Below, one piece after another: positions 46,701 through 55,803 of a DNA stretch of 64,000 bases. The stretch spans positions 508,501 through 572,500 of the forward strand of contig JAHGAU010000031.1 of NCBI GenBank assembly GCA_019925105.1, in the 5' to 3' direction. The position numbers and the translations under genes were made by a program. Below the pieces are notes generated by a model, which searched no databases, was not told where the DNA came from, and saw nothing but the letters and a program-made list of their open reading frames with translations. Numbering within the stretch: the first letter of the stretch is position 1; the number at the start of each line of letters is the position of its first letter. The DNA comes from Niebla homalea. Lineage: Eukaryota; Ascomycota; Lecanoromycetes; Lecanorales; Ramalinaceae.

Positions 46701-47763
46701 TTTATGCGGAGATGGAGAGAGAGTGCTTTGCGTTCTTGCAGGAGGATGAGAGTCTTCTCTTACGGCTTATTGACGATTTCCTTTTGATCACGACGAAGAA
46801 AGCGGATGCGACCAAGTTCCTACAGATATTGCATAATGGTGTTAGGGAATACGGAATCGAGGTCAATGCATCGAAAAGTCTGGCAAACTTTGGATTGGAG
46901 ATCAATGGGCAGCGGGTGGCCCAGTGCTCGGATGAGACGAGATTCCCCTATTGTGGAAGCCTGATCGATATGAGAAGTCTCGAGATCACCAAGGATCGGA
47001 GCCGGAGAAGAAAGACGTCTCTGGCAGATACATTGACGATTGAACCGTCCAAAGTGCCTGGGAGGGCTTTCTACCGGAAAGCGCTGAACGCATTCAAGAT
47101 TCAAACGCACAAGATGCTTCTGGACACCACATTCAACACACCTACGACGGTGCTACAGACGCTGTATGAGAATTTCATTGACGTAGGCATGAAGTTCTTC
47201 CGCTACATCAAAGGGATGGCGAAGAGCGCTCAACCGCACTTGGAGTTGCTTGTCGGTAGGCTGTGCCCCTCCCCTCGCGAATCGCTTCTCTGCGGCGAAG
47301 ATGCGCCCCTAATAATAATCATGGGATGAGACGCGGATGAGACTGACGATTGCGGGTGACGGCACCTAACGCAGGAACGATTCGTGATCTTACCAAGTTA
47401 GCTCAGGTGCTTGTCAAGGCAAAGCAGCAAGGTGTCTCAACGGCGCAGATGGATGAGTATCAGTGTAGCGTTGGCAGGCGCCAAATCGCATGGTAAGAAG
47501 CTTCCGGTGCCAGCCACCCCCTTGCATCGAGCATGCATATGATGCGGAGATTGGATGACTGACGAGGCATGAATGGGCAACATAGGTTGGTGAGCCAGGC
47601 TTTTGGTCATGTGTTGAATCGCAAACAGAGTCGGTATGGCGACCTGCTCACTTGGTTGGAAGAAGCAAGCAGAGTTGCGAGGCCCAGCAACAGGAAGGAA
47701 TTGCTCAAGCTCAAACGGGTGGTAAAGCGCGGTAATGAAGAATTTGCAGGCTATCGATATTAA
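43796..47763 (+). CDS. tert/EST2: Telomerase reverse transcriptase catalytic subunit (TERT)
   Basis: Five exons (43796-44858, 44905-45635, 45683-47255, 47375-47492, 47586-47763) give 1220 residues, a usual size for filamentous fungi. TERT copies the telomerase RNA onto chromosome ends. The start has a basic stretch, MTRKRKRTGASL. The RNA-binding region shows VRVLKYIFPRQFKLHNVFTS (CP/T2-like) in exon 2 and the T motif NRLLYFRHDVWRALTEPA in exon 3. The reverse transcriptase motifs are in order: motif 1 RLVPKASGFRPIANL (about residue 708); motif A YFVKADAKSCFDTIP with its aspartate near 797; B' RQKAGIPQGSVLSSLLCN (about 919); C LLRLIDDFLLIT with the catalytic DD near 962-963; and E FPYCGSLID. 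All three catalytic aspartates are present. Exons 4 and 5 carry the thumb (C-terminal extension). The donor of intron 2 is GTTCGT, weaker than the others. Confidence 0.95.
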
Positions 47764-48662
47764 TGCATATTGAGGGTAATCAATGGACCACATGGATCTG
47801 TACGGAGTACGGATCTCAGGGAGTGATGCGGCGTGGCTGGTCGCATCTAATTATTATGAGGCTGCGAAGTGGGATTGGAGTGTGGGATTGAGGGGTGTAG
47901 GCGGGTGGTGATGGTTGGGAGATGGTGGGAAGATGATGCGTTGGTGACTACGGATGTACACCGACTGGTGGGTGTTCCAAAGGGGTGGCTGGTTCACAAG
48001 AAGTCTCGCCAATGGCCCGCAGCAATAATGATTGATGGAAGACAACATTCTTGCGCCTGGAACTGATTTCTATTTTCTCTTACTATTTCTCCGACGTATG
48101 ACATACTTGCGCATCACCACCCATGAACTGTAAATATAATCACCTGAACCGTTGAGATTGAACCATTGGATTGAGAAAGCTTTGTCTTGATTTCTTCTGC
48201 TGACCGTTTAATTGACACACCCCCCCACGAAGCCCCCCAACGGGCCCGAAACCTGCCAAGCGCGAAGCTCGACCAACCCCAGGGGCCCGCGGCTACTGCG
48301 GAGACGGAGAGCTGAATGAATGAATGGGAAGAAAATCCGAGATGACGATCAAGAAGTCATCTTCATCATCCACAACCAGCACCATCACTAATACAGGAAG
48401 TACCACAATCGTTTGGACCGACATCTTTCCTCATCACGTCCACCATAATTCTTATCCTGTACATATTTTGAACACCATTTCCGACTCAGTCAGACATTCG
48501 TTGGACAACAAGCACTTCCAATTGGGACACCAACCCGCGCCGCGCAAACAATCCTTTGTCCCTCTCCACCCCATCAGCCATCCAGCTGGCTATTGCATTA
48601 CCCCAGATCATCGCCAGCGATCACTCACAGATGCCCTCACCACCCTCACCATCTGCCATGAA
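47764..48662. other. Intergenic and leader region between TERT and TBC genes
   Basis: About 900 bases. The TBC reading frame is open back to an ATG at 48324, but the 113 extra residues (serine/threonine/histidine-rich) look like translated leader. The stretch 48180-48320 contains C-rich tracts near a likely transcription start. Confidence 0.5.
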
Positions 48663-51089
48663 ATGAACGCATTAGCCAACGAGGCGCCTGGCTCTCCTCC
48701 AGGCTTGACCAACAAATCCTCAAAGTCCTCCACCAATCGCTCTTCCTCCCTTTCTGCCACTGACGGTATCCTGTCCGACATTACCCATTTCGAAGACATT
48801 GGCCTCCATGACGAGGCCGATCATCATTTCCGGCCATCCCACATGAATGGCATCGACATACTCAAGCGGCCTGTCCCCCACTCGGCCTCCATCAACATCA
48901 ATAGCCATAGGAGGAATGGCAGCAATGGGAGCAATGGAGTGGGCGTGGGCTTGGGCGTGGGCGTGGGCGTGGCCCCAATTCGAGACTTGACCAATCGCCC
49001 CACTCGCCCACAGTATCCCAGATCGCCAGATTTGCCCAACGGTCCCAATGGGGCCCACTCACTCAACTTACCACTTGTCCGACCGATGCGCAAAGGCTTG
49101 AGGAATGCCTCCAATCCCTCTCTCGCCATCACCGCAATGAGCAACTGTAATCGATCCCGATCCCCCTCTCCCAATTCAGCTTCCTCTCCTATGCACAAGC
49201 CGCTGCCGAGCCCCATTTCTCCACGCCGACCACCGCTGTCATCGGCAAAGACGGTGCAACAAATCCCGATGAGGCGAGGATCCTGGCAGCCAAGTAGGAA
49301 GTCGATCAAAGAGCTTGAGGCCGAATGTGATGATGACGAAGATCTGCCTGACGAAGCCATTCTATCCAATGTCCCCCTCTCCCCGCGCTCACCAAGCGAA
49401 CGAACGCTGTCCATGCCGGCCGTGCCCCCGTCACCAATCTCATCCCTGCCACCTTCGTCCGCCCTTCCACCATCACCATTATCAGCTGTACCACCATCAC
49501 CAGGAGCAACCAATCACACGCTGTCGCCAAGGTTGTCACCACGCGCCAGTCCCGAACGCTCGAGCCCGCTCCGAACTTCCATAGGCTCCGACGGTATCGT
49601 GGTATCGGCTCCAAAGACGGCACCCATGCCGTCCGCCAGACGAACATTACCCGCCAACTTCCCGACCCCGCCTCACTCTCCTCATCGTCTCGTTCGAGGT
49701 GCTTCGACCGGCAATATGGCCGACCACCCCAACTTTCCCAGAAGCAAGTCCTGGAACATTGCACTGTCAGAGCTCTCCGAGGAGGCCCAAGCCCTGACGG
49801 AAACCTTGCAGAACCACGCGATCGAGGCCGAAACCGTGCTTCGGACCGGGACCGGTACAGAGCCTGCAATGGAGGCACTCACTAGGTCCAAGACTGCATC
49901 TGCTATCGGGCTACCACCTTTGCAAATGAATAACATAATGATCGATCCGCTGCCTGTCAGTAAAGAGAAGGAAAAGGTCTTGAGTCGGACCAGACCCAGC
50001 TGGCTGCCCCCAAAAAGCAAGACCGAGGAGAAAAGGCATCTCAAAGAGTACCGACGGATGATGGAATTCAGCCTGGAAGCCGAGCGTCGAAAGGCCGCCA
50101 AGGTTGCCGACATTCAGTGCGCCAAGGACGATTCCAAAAGCACTCTTCACCGGATCTGGGAAGAGCATGTCCTACCAAACTGGGATCAGGTCATTCGGGA
50201 GCCCCGCACCCGCGAGCTTTGGTGGCGAGGCGTGGCCCCCAAATCCAGAGCCTTGGTATGGCAGAAAGCGATTGGCAATGACCTCGGCCTCACCGAAACG
50301 ACATTCAAGAAAGCGTTGCAGCGCGCAGAGACCATCTCGGCAGCGATACAGAGCGGGACGGGAGATCAGCATGGCAGGGAAAGTGCCTGGTTCGACGCGA
50401 TTCAGCGGGACGTCAAAGTCGCCTTGCCAGAGCTCAAGATCTTCCAGCCCGGCGGTCCCCTCCACGATGGCCTGGTCCAAGTGCTGACAGCATTCTCCAT
50501 GTACCGTTCCGACGTCGGCTACAGTCACGGCACGCACCTCATTGCCGCTTTCCTGAGTCTCACCATGCCTACGCCGTCCCAAACATTCATCTGCCTTGCC
50601 AACCTGATGAATCGGCCGCTTCCCTTGGCCTTTTTGACCGGCGATCCAGGCGGGACCCAGAAAGCGTACGATCTAACGCTGTCGCTCTTGTCTAAGAAGT
50701 ATCCTCGCTTGCACAATCACCTCTTCCGTTCCCCATCGGCCACCGCGAACGGCTCAGCAAACGGCGACACGGCGACTTTGGATGTTTCTTCGCTGCCACT
50801 AAATCTCCCGCCATCTCAAGTCTTGGAGCCTATCATGCGGACCCTCTTTCTCGGTCCCAGCGACGGCCTAGGGATTGACATCGCCAGCCGGGTATGGGAC
50901 GTCCTCGTCTTTGACGGCGATTCCGCCATCATCCGAACGACTGTCGCCATTTTGGGTGCCCTGGAAGGCAAGCTCTACGGGAGCAAGAATGGAGTTCTGG
51001 AAGCTCTTGGCTGGCGAGGCAATCTCGGGACTGTTGGTGACGAAGAGGAGTTCATGGCCAAGGTGCGAGCAGTGGGGAAGGTATCGTGA
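48663..51089 (+). CDS. TBC-domain protein (Rab-GAP fold) with altered catalytic fingers
   Basis: An intronless 808-residue protein when started at the ATG in 48663, giving MNALANEAPGSPPGLTNKSS, which resembles fungal homologues; an upstream ATG at 48324 would give 921 residues. The first 450 residues are disordered, proline/serine-rich, with a GVGVGLGVGVGVA repeat. A coiled segment (EEKRHLKEYRRMMEFSLEAE) precedes the TBC domain, which runs from about residue 520 (RGVAPKSRALVWQ) to the C-terminus. TBC proteins accelerate GTP hydrolysis by Rab GTPases on membranes. Here the arginine-finger motif (usually IxxDxxRT) reads IQRDVKVA, and the glutamine-finger motif (usually YxQG) reads GYSHG. Normal dual-finger catalysis is therefore doubtful, and a scaffold or Rab-binding role is possible. 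Confidence 0.88.
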   Translation: MNALANEAPGSPPGLTNKSSKSSTNRSSSLSATDGILSDITHFEDIGLHDEADHHFRPSHMNGIDILKRPVPHSASININSHRRNGSNGSNGVGVGLGVGVGVAPIRDLTNRPTRPQYPRSPDLPNGPNGAHSLNLPLVRPMRKGLRNASNPSLAITAMSNCNRSRSPSPNSASSPMHKPLPSPISPRRPPLSSAKTVQQIPMRRGSWQPSRKSIKELEAECDDDEDLPDEAILSNVPLSPRSPSERTLSMPAVPPSPISSLPPSSALPPSPLSAVPPSPGATNHTLSPRLSPRASPERSSPLRTSIGSDGIVVSAPKTAPMPSARRTLPANFPTPPHSPHRLVRGASTGNMADHPNFPRSKSWNIALSELSEEAQALTETLQNHAIEAETVLRTGTGTEPAMEALTRSKTASAIGLPPLQMNNIMIDPLPVSKEKEKVLSRTRPSWLPPKSKTEEKRHLKEYRRMMEFSLEAERRKAAKVADIQCAKDDSKSTLHRIWEEHVLPNWDQVIREPRTRELWWRGVAPKSRALVWQKAIGNDLGLTETTFKKALQRAETISAAIQSGTGDQHGRESAWFDAIQRDVKVALPELKIFQPGGPLHDGLVQVLTAFSMYRSDVGYSHGTHLIAAFLSLTMPTPSQTFICLANLMNRPLPLAFLTGDPGGTQKAYDLTLSLLSKKYPRLHNHLFRSPSATANGSANGDTATLDVSSLPLNLPPSQVLEPIMRTLFLGPSDGLGIDIASRVWDVLVFDGDSAIIRTTVAILGALEGKLYGSKNGVLEALGWRGNLGTVGDEEEFMAKVRAVGKVS
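48939..48973. repeat. GTGGGC hexanucleotide repeat in coding sequence
   Basis: Six near-perfect GTGGGC-type units inside the TBC gene encode alternating Val-Gly. Repeat-number change would alter the protein in steps of two residues without a frameshift. Confidence 0.88.
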
Positions 51090-51660
51090 TTTTTCCGCGA
51101 CGGTGAGTCATCCACCGGCATGAAACGGGTAATGACGTTGGGCTGTGTCCCCTGTTGATTCTATCTTTTGGATCCTGTCGCGTTCATGAGACCTCTTGCA
51201 CATAGCATTTCGGGTGGCCTTTGCCTTTGGAGCCTTTCAAGTGTGCATATTGGGTAAATACTGTTGCTGCCACGAGGTTTTTGGGGGGAAAGGTAAGGAG
51301 CCGAGTTAGATGTATGTATTGGGTGATGATGAACATGACGTGGGCCCAATATATGGCTCTGCATATTATCACATCATGCTTTGGTACAGTCCTTGTCTTT
51401 GAACATGCTTCACTCATATACTCCTTGCAATCCCCAGCACTTGACCCGCCTCCACCCCTGCCTGCTCCATGAGTAGCCAAAGACGAGCTCCTCGAAGAGC
51501 TACCCAACACCTTAAAGCGACTTGCTCGCCGATCACAACACCCGTCCTGACTGCTCGACAACATTCCGACCCCTCCAACCGATCCCATCCGATCCCCAAA
51601 GCTCATCATCTTCCTCGCCCCCCTCGCTCTTCCAACCTTTCCGCGCCCCCTTTCTTTCTC

Positions 51661-51780
51661 TTCTTCTTCTTGTTCTTCTTCTTGTTCTTCTTCTTGTTCT
51701 TCTTCTTGTTCTTCTTCTTGTTCTTCTTCTTGTTCTTCTTCTTGTTCTTGTTCTTCTTCTTGTTCTTCTTCTTCTTTTTC
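51661..51780. repeat. 12-bp minisatellite (TTCTTCTTCTTG)n
   Basis: Eight full 12-bp units plus one 6-bp half unit, ending in a TTC run. The strand is almost pure pyrimidine (only a G per unit), giving a polypurine-polypyrimidine tract of 120 bases. Read on the minus strand it encodes Glu-Glu-Glu-Gln, on the plus strand Phe-Phe-Phe-Leu; neither is a believable protein. Confidence 0.95.
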
Positions 51781-52230
51781 TTTCACCGTTCAAGACAAGC
51801 CCGACGTCTTTCATCGGGGATATACATCAAACTGTTGAAAGAAGTCGGGAAGATCGCGGAGGCAGCGGGATTCCTACGCCAGCAGTGCCTGCATGGATGC
51901 GAACGAACGAGCGAACGAATCGAAGGAACGGAACGAACGAAATGAACGAAAAAGCAAAAGGACACAAACCCCCTTCCCAGGGAACGTTACCCTTCCCCGT
52001 TGTGTGTGTGCGTGAGAGAGAGAGAGAATTACGTGGAGTGGATGGATGGATGTCCTCCGATGATGCAAAACACGTCTCCCTCTCTCTCTGTGTCTCTCCT
52101 CGCCCAAGAAGAAGAGCTGGACAAGAAGATCTCGAGACAAATACGGCTTCTTGTTAGGGCAGGGTTCTAGTGGACGAGGGTTGGGCATTGCTGAATGACC
52201 CCTTGAGCAGGTAAGGGAGTGAGAGGGTGA

Positions 52231-52259
52231 GGGAGTGAGGGAGTGAGGGAGTGAGGGAG
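52231..52259. repeat. 8-bp GGGAGTGA tandem array
   Basis: Three and a half perfect units, preceded by degenerate copies from 52210. Confidence 0.85.
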
Positions 52260-53679
52260 GGATATCAATGATACGATACGATCATCAGATGAGCACACAC
52301 GTTCTGTTGTGGAAGATGAGAACAAGACCGGTGAAAGCATCTGGCTAGAGGACGCATCCGACCAACCGGGTCCCTCGCAAAACTTCATGGAGGAAAACGG
52401 TGATCAGGTTCATGAGGAAACGATGGAGAGCGGCTTTCCTTTTTTTTTTTTCCCCTTGACTGACTGACTGACTGGTATTCACGGACCGAGAGCATCTGCT
52501 CCGTTGGACACATGTCCGCCAGCGTGACTACGGACACAGAGCCAATCGTTTGTGGGCAGTCAGTGTAGTTGTCGCCAATCACCTCGCCAGCGACTAGGGT
52601 AAGGTGCCTTCCCTGTTCATGCCCGTCCGTCACATATACACACACACACAGCTCATGGGGGCGAGACAGTACGTAAGCAGCAGCATCATCCGACTTGTCG
52701 GACCGTCATCCACACTCACACACACAGTCATCACGGGGTTGGGACAGCTGTACCACATACACACTTCTGCTGATAGCCTCCCCCATGTTATGCTGGCCAA
52801 AAAAGGGGGAAGACGCATCACCAGAAGAAGAGCAAGAAGAAAGGGTCTCCCAAACGGCCCACCTTTCAACGCTGGAAAGCGAAAGGGACGCAGAGGGATT
52901 AGTTAGCGGTTCTGGAGGCTCTTGTTTTTTTTTAAGGTCCATTGATATACAGGTACTGTGGGGGTTTACGAGACTTCAGTGTGAAGGACAGGGGGGCAGT
53001 TGGAGAAACACGCGGTGCTCCGGTCGCCCGGAAATGGCTCGGTACTAAATTAGGCGAGACGAATCATACGGAGATGATTGATGCATGATGCACTTGAGTT
53101 GCTTATCATGCACGGTCAGCATACGCTAATGAGAGCCGTTTTGGCGTCTGTCGGGTTCGTTTTTGGTTCTTGAGCCAAGAACGCGCGATGCTCGCAAGGG
53201 TGGACGGATTAATTGGGACTTGCGAGGTGTGCACGCCAGTGCGGCGTTGCGTCGTCACTCCCAAAGGGGCAATCCAACACGACCAAGCTATGGGAGTGAG
53301 GAGGCTCGGAGGCTCGAGTCAGTAGTAAAGCTTGCGCACTTTGGTTGAATTTCTCATATGTCCAATTGTAATGGTATTTAGCTATTAAGGGATTAGAATT
53401 AGATGAAACGAATATGTCCCTCATTTCGCGGCATGGAGCCTCTTTATGTTCATCTTCGGTGTGAAGATATGTGTGGTCTCCCAAATCCCAATATCGTAAA
53501 GCCGTCAAGTGCAGATAACCCATCCCTTGCACTGGAGATCCCGTTCCCAGATGCTTCCCATATGTCGGACATAGATGTAACTGAAATGGCACGTGCCAAA
53601 TATATGCCCTTTTCGCAGAGCTGATCTACTTCCATATACACAGACATGTCCAGATGAGTTCGTGCGTACAGAGCTGCTT

Positions 53680-55803
53680 TTATGTCTGGTTGACGAAGAC
53701 GTACTTGGCGACCGATGGCGTGCCTTGTGCGTTCATGGCAAACAGCATGTAGTACCCAGCAATCAAAACACCCTTGTCGGATGGCACTTGCATGGTGTAC
53801 GTGTTGCCATTGGCATTGGCGGTCAAAGGAATACGTCTCTGGTCGGTATTGACGGTGTGAGTGGTGGAGCCCAAACGGACCATTGACCACGCGGAGATGG
53901 CGCTGTTGGTTGTGGCAGTGATGGTTCCTCCCGGGTTGATGGTGCCGGTAGCGGAGTTGATGACGGGGCGGATGGCACGCGAACCATCGTTGTTGAAGAG
54001 GTAGCCGGGGCTGTAGACTTGTGCATCGTAGTGGTTGGTGGTGCAGGTACCGCAGAGACCTCCACCGGCACTGAAGACGGTGGCGTCGGCGAGCAGGATG
54101 GCCGTTGAGTGGTAATTGCGGGGCACAGCAATCGGGGGGATCTTGTAGAAATTGCCGGTGTTGATGTTGTAGATCTCCGGGGTGAATTGCGACGTATCAT
54201 CCGAGAAGGGCATGCCGTAGACCTGGCCTCCAACGATCATGACGTTGCCGTTGGGCATAATCACACCGCAGGCGAAAATACGCTGGAACCACATGGGGTT
54301 GATGGTCTGCACTGCCGGAGTGCCGCCCGCACCTGTAAGGGTGATGATCTGGGCGTTGGCAGTGGAGTCGACTTGTTGATAGCTGGTGGCACCGCCGGTA
54401 ACCAGGATCTTACCGGCCACAGCGTCATACATGGCAGCAATACCAGCCATGGCATCACCGTCAGTCCCACGATTTCCTGCAGCGGCGACGTAGCCATTAC
54501 CCAGGGGGTTGTACCAGTTCATGGCCTTGGAAGGGCCGGCCTGGAAGATCCACTCGTTTTTCCAGCCGAAAAGCATACCGTGATTGTCGGCACGGTAAAC
54601 ACCTTGCGCGTCGTTGGTGAGCATGGGGGCGACTGGGCAGCCGGGCAGCTTGTCCCAGACGTTCCTGTTCGGGTCGTAGATCTCGCCGTCCTTGCCTCCA
54701 GTTCCACCGGACCAGGATCCACCAATTGTGAAAGTGCGACCGTTGGAAGTAGTGCACTGCGCCGCGTAGCCTCGCTGAATGTTCATGTCGGGAAGGGCAG
54801 ACCATTGGTCACTGCCCGGGGTATACACGCTAGTCCTCTGGGCGGTATTGCCACCGGTGGAGACAATGCGGCCTTGGCCGTCAAGGCTCAGCCCCTCACA
54901 GAACATGTCGTGCTGCACATTGGTGATGGCACGTTGGCTGACGGTTTGCGACCCGGGGTAGTAGTAGGCCGTGAGGGTGGTGGTGCCGTCAGAGCCACCA
55001 TAGGTACTCGCTGCGTATGATGACCAGACCAGTACATTGCCACTGTTGGGCAAAAGCGCGGCCGAAACGGGCACTAAGGGGAAATCAATGGTGGGCGACC
55101 ATTCACCGCCGTAGATCCCGTTGCCATAGCCGGGAGCAGGAGTTGTGGTGGTGTAGATCTGCAATTCTGCAATGCTTGTCCATGGACCACGGTTCCCCGC
55201 CTCGGTGAGGGAGGTCAGCTTGAGATAGCGAGCATTTGTAGCTTCAAAGCTGGAGGTCTTGGTGGTCGCATCATCGAGCCAGGTACCAATGGCCTTGGGG
55301 ATAGCAAAGTTGATGCCGTCGGTACTCAGGGCAACCTGATGTCCACCAATGTTGCCGTTGGACTGGCCATCCTGACGTGGCTGGTATGAGATACTATTCA
55401 CGAGAGAAGTCTGCTTCATGTCGACGATGATATAGTGAGGAAGAGCATTGCCATTGGCACCGAAGGGGGTGTGCCAGAAGCTGTTGGCATTTCCATCAAT
55501 CGCATTGGATGGGGGATAACCAGCCTGGTAACTGTCTGCGACTGCCGTCCAGCCAGTAGCAGCGAGGACTTTGGCATTGGCTGGGAGAGCTGCCTTAGAC
55601 TCAGTATCTCCGGTGGTGGTGATCTGGCTGGTGGGAACCCCATCGTAGGAGTCAACACCGTCACCCTTGATGTTCCCATTGTTCTGTCCGTGCTGGACGA
55701 ATTGCGACTGGCTCTGGCTATCAGGGATGATGCGAGCAAGAGCGGATGAAGAAAGGGCGAGAGCGCCCAAAAGGCGTAGGGTATTGGATTTCATGATCAA
55801 CAC
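53680..55803 (-). CDS. Galactose oxidase (AA5) with N-terminal CBM32, secreted copper radical enzyme
   Basis: An intronless 707-residue secreted oxidase. Galactose oxidases convert a primary alcohol (C6 of galactose, or another alcohol) to an aldehyde with release of hydrogen peroxide. The signal peptide begins at Met1 or Met4 (MKSNTLRLLGALALSSSALA), followed by a propeptide-like stretch. A CBM32/discoidin domain spans about 80-220 (GYPPSNAIDGNANSFWHTPF), then a kelch-type beta-propeller and a terminal Ig-like domain. By position against the Fusarium enzyme, the thioether cysteine is C302 (HDMFCEG), its partner tyrosine Y346 (QRGYAAQ), stacking tryptophan W364 (GGSWSGG), axial tyrosine Y564 with H565 (RNYHS), and copper histidine H649 (TTHTVNTDQRR). 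All are present, so activity is expected. Substrate residue F194 is tyrosine here (Y268). Confidence 0.95.
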   Translation of the reverse strand: MLIMKSNTLRLLGALALSSSALARIIPDSQSQSQFVQHGQNNGNIKGDGVDSYDGVPTSQITTTGDTESKAALPANAKVLAATGWTAVADSYQAGYPPSNAIDGNANSFWHTPFGANGNALPHYIIVDMKQTSLVNSISYQPRQDGQSNGNIGGHQVALSTDGINFAIPKAIGTWLDDATTKTSSFEATNARYLKLTSLTEAGNRGPWTSIAELQIYTTTTPAPGYGNGIYGGEWSPTIDFPLVPVSAALLPNSGNVLVWSSYAASTYGGSDGTTTLTAYYYPGSQTVSQRAITNVQHDMFCEGLSLDGQGRIVSTGGNTAQRTSVYTPGSDQWSALPDMNIQRGYAAQCTTSNGRTFTIGGSWSGGTGGKDGEIYDPNRNVWDKLPGCPVAPMLTNDAQGVYRADNHGMLFGWKNEWIFQAGPSKAMNWYNPLGNGYVAAAGNRGTDGDAMAGIAAMYDAVAGKILVTGGATSYQQVDSTANAQIITLTGAGGTPAVQTINPMWFQRIFACGVIMPNGNVMIVGGQVYGMPFSDDTSQFTPEIYNINTGNFYKIPPIAVPRNYHSTAILLADATVFSAGGGLCGTCTTNHYDAQVYSPGYLFNNDGSRAIRPVINSATGTINPGGTITATTNSAISAWSMVRLGSTTHTVNTDQRRIPLTANANGNTYTMQVPSDKGVLIAGYYMLFAMNAQGTPSVAKYVFVNQT

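Larger units (their letters stand above)
51090..53679. other. Repeat-rich spacer between TBC and galactose oxidase genes
   Basis: About 2.6 kb with no supported gene. It holds the 12-bp polypyrimidine minisatellite, a GAACGAAC-type run (51900-51950), a GA run (52015-52026), an 8-bp GGGAGTGA array, a T12 run (about 52439-52451), a TGAC run (52456-52475) and short CA runs (52630-52645). Long open frames on both strands over 51184-52188 arise because none of the minisatellite frames contains a stop. Confidence 0.6.

Noticed and set aside
48324..48662. Upstream start of the TBC protein
   Set aside because: The 113 extra residues are low-complexity and the internal start gives the N-terminus I expect for the family; kept as an alternative only.
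51184..52188. Open frames of 100-211 codons across the minisatellite, encoding Glu/Gln or Phe/Leu runs
   Set aside because: The frames are open only because the repeat has no stop codons; flanking residues show no domain and both strands are equally open.
54109..55020. 303-codon plus-strand frame opposite galactose oxidase
   Set aside because: An antisense shadow of a GC-biased conserved gene; no domain and no codon logic of its own.
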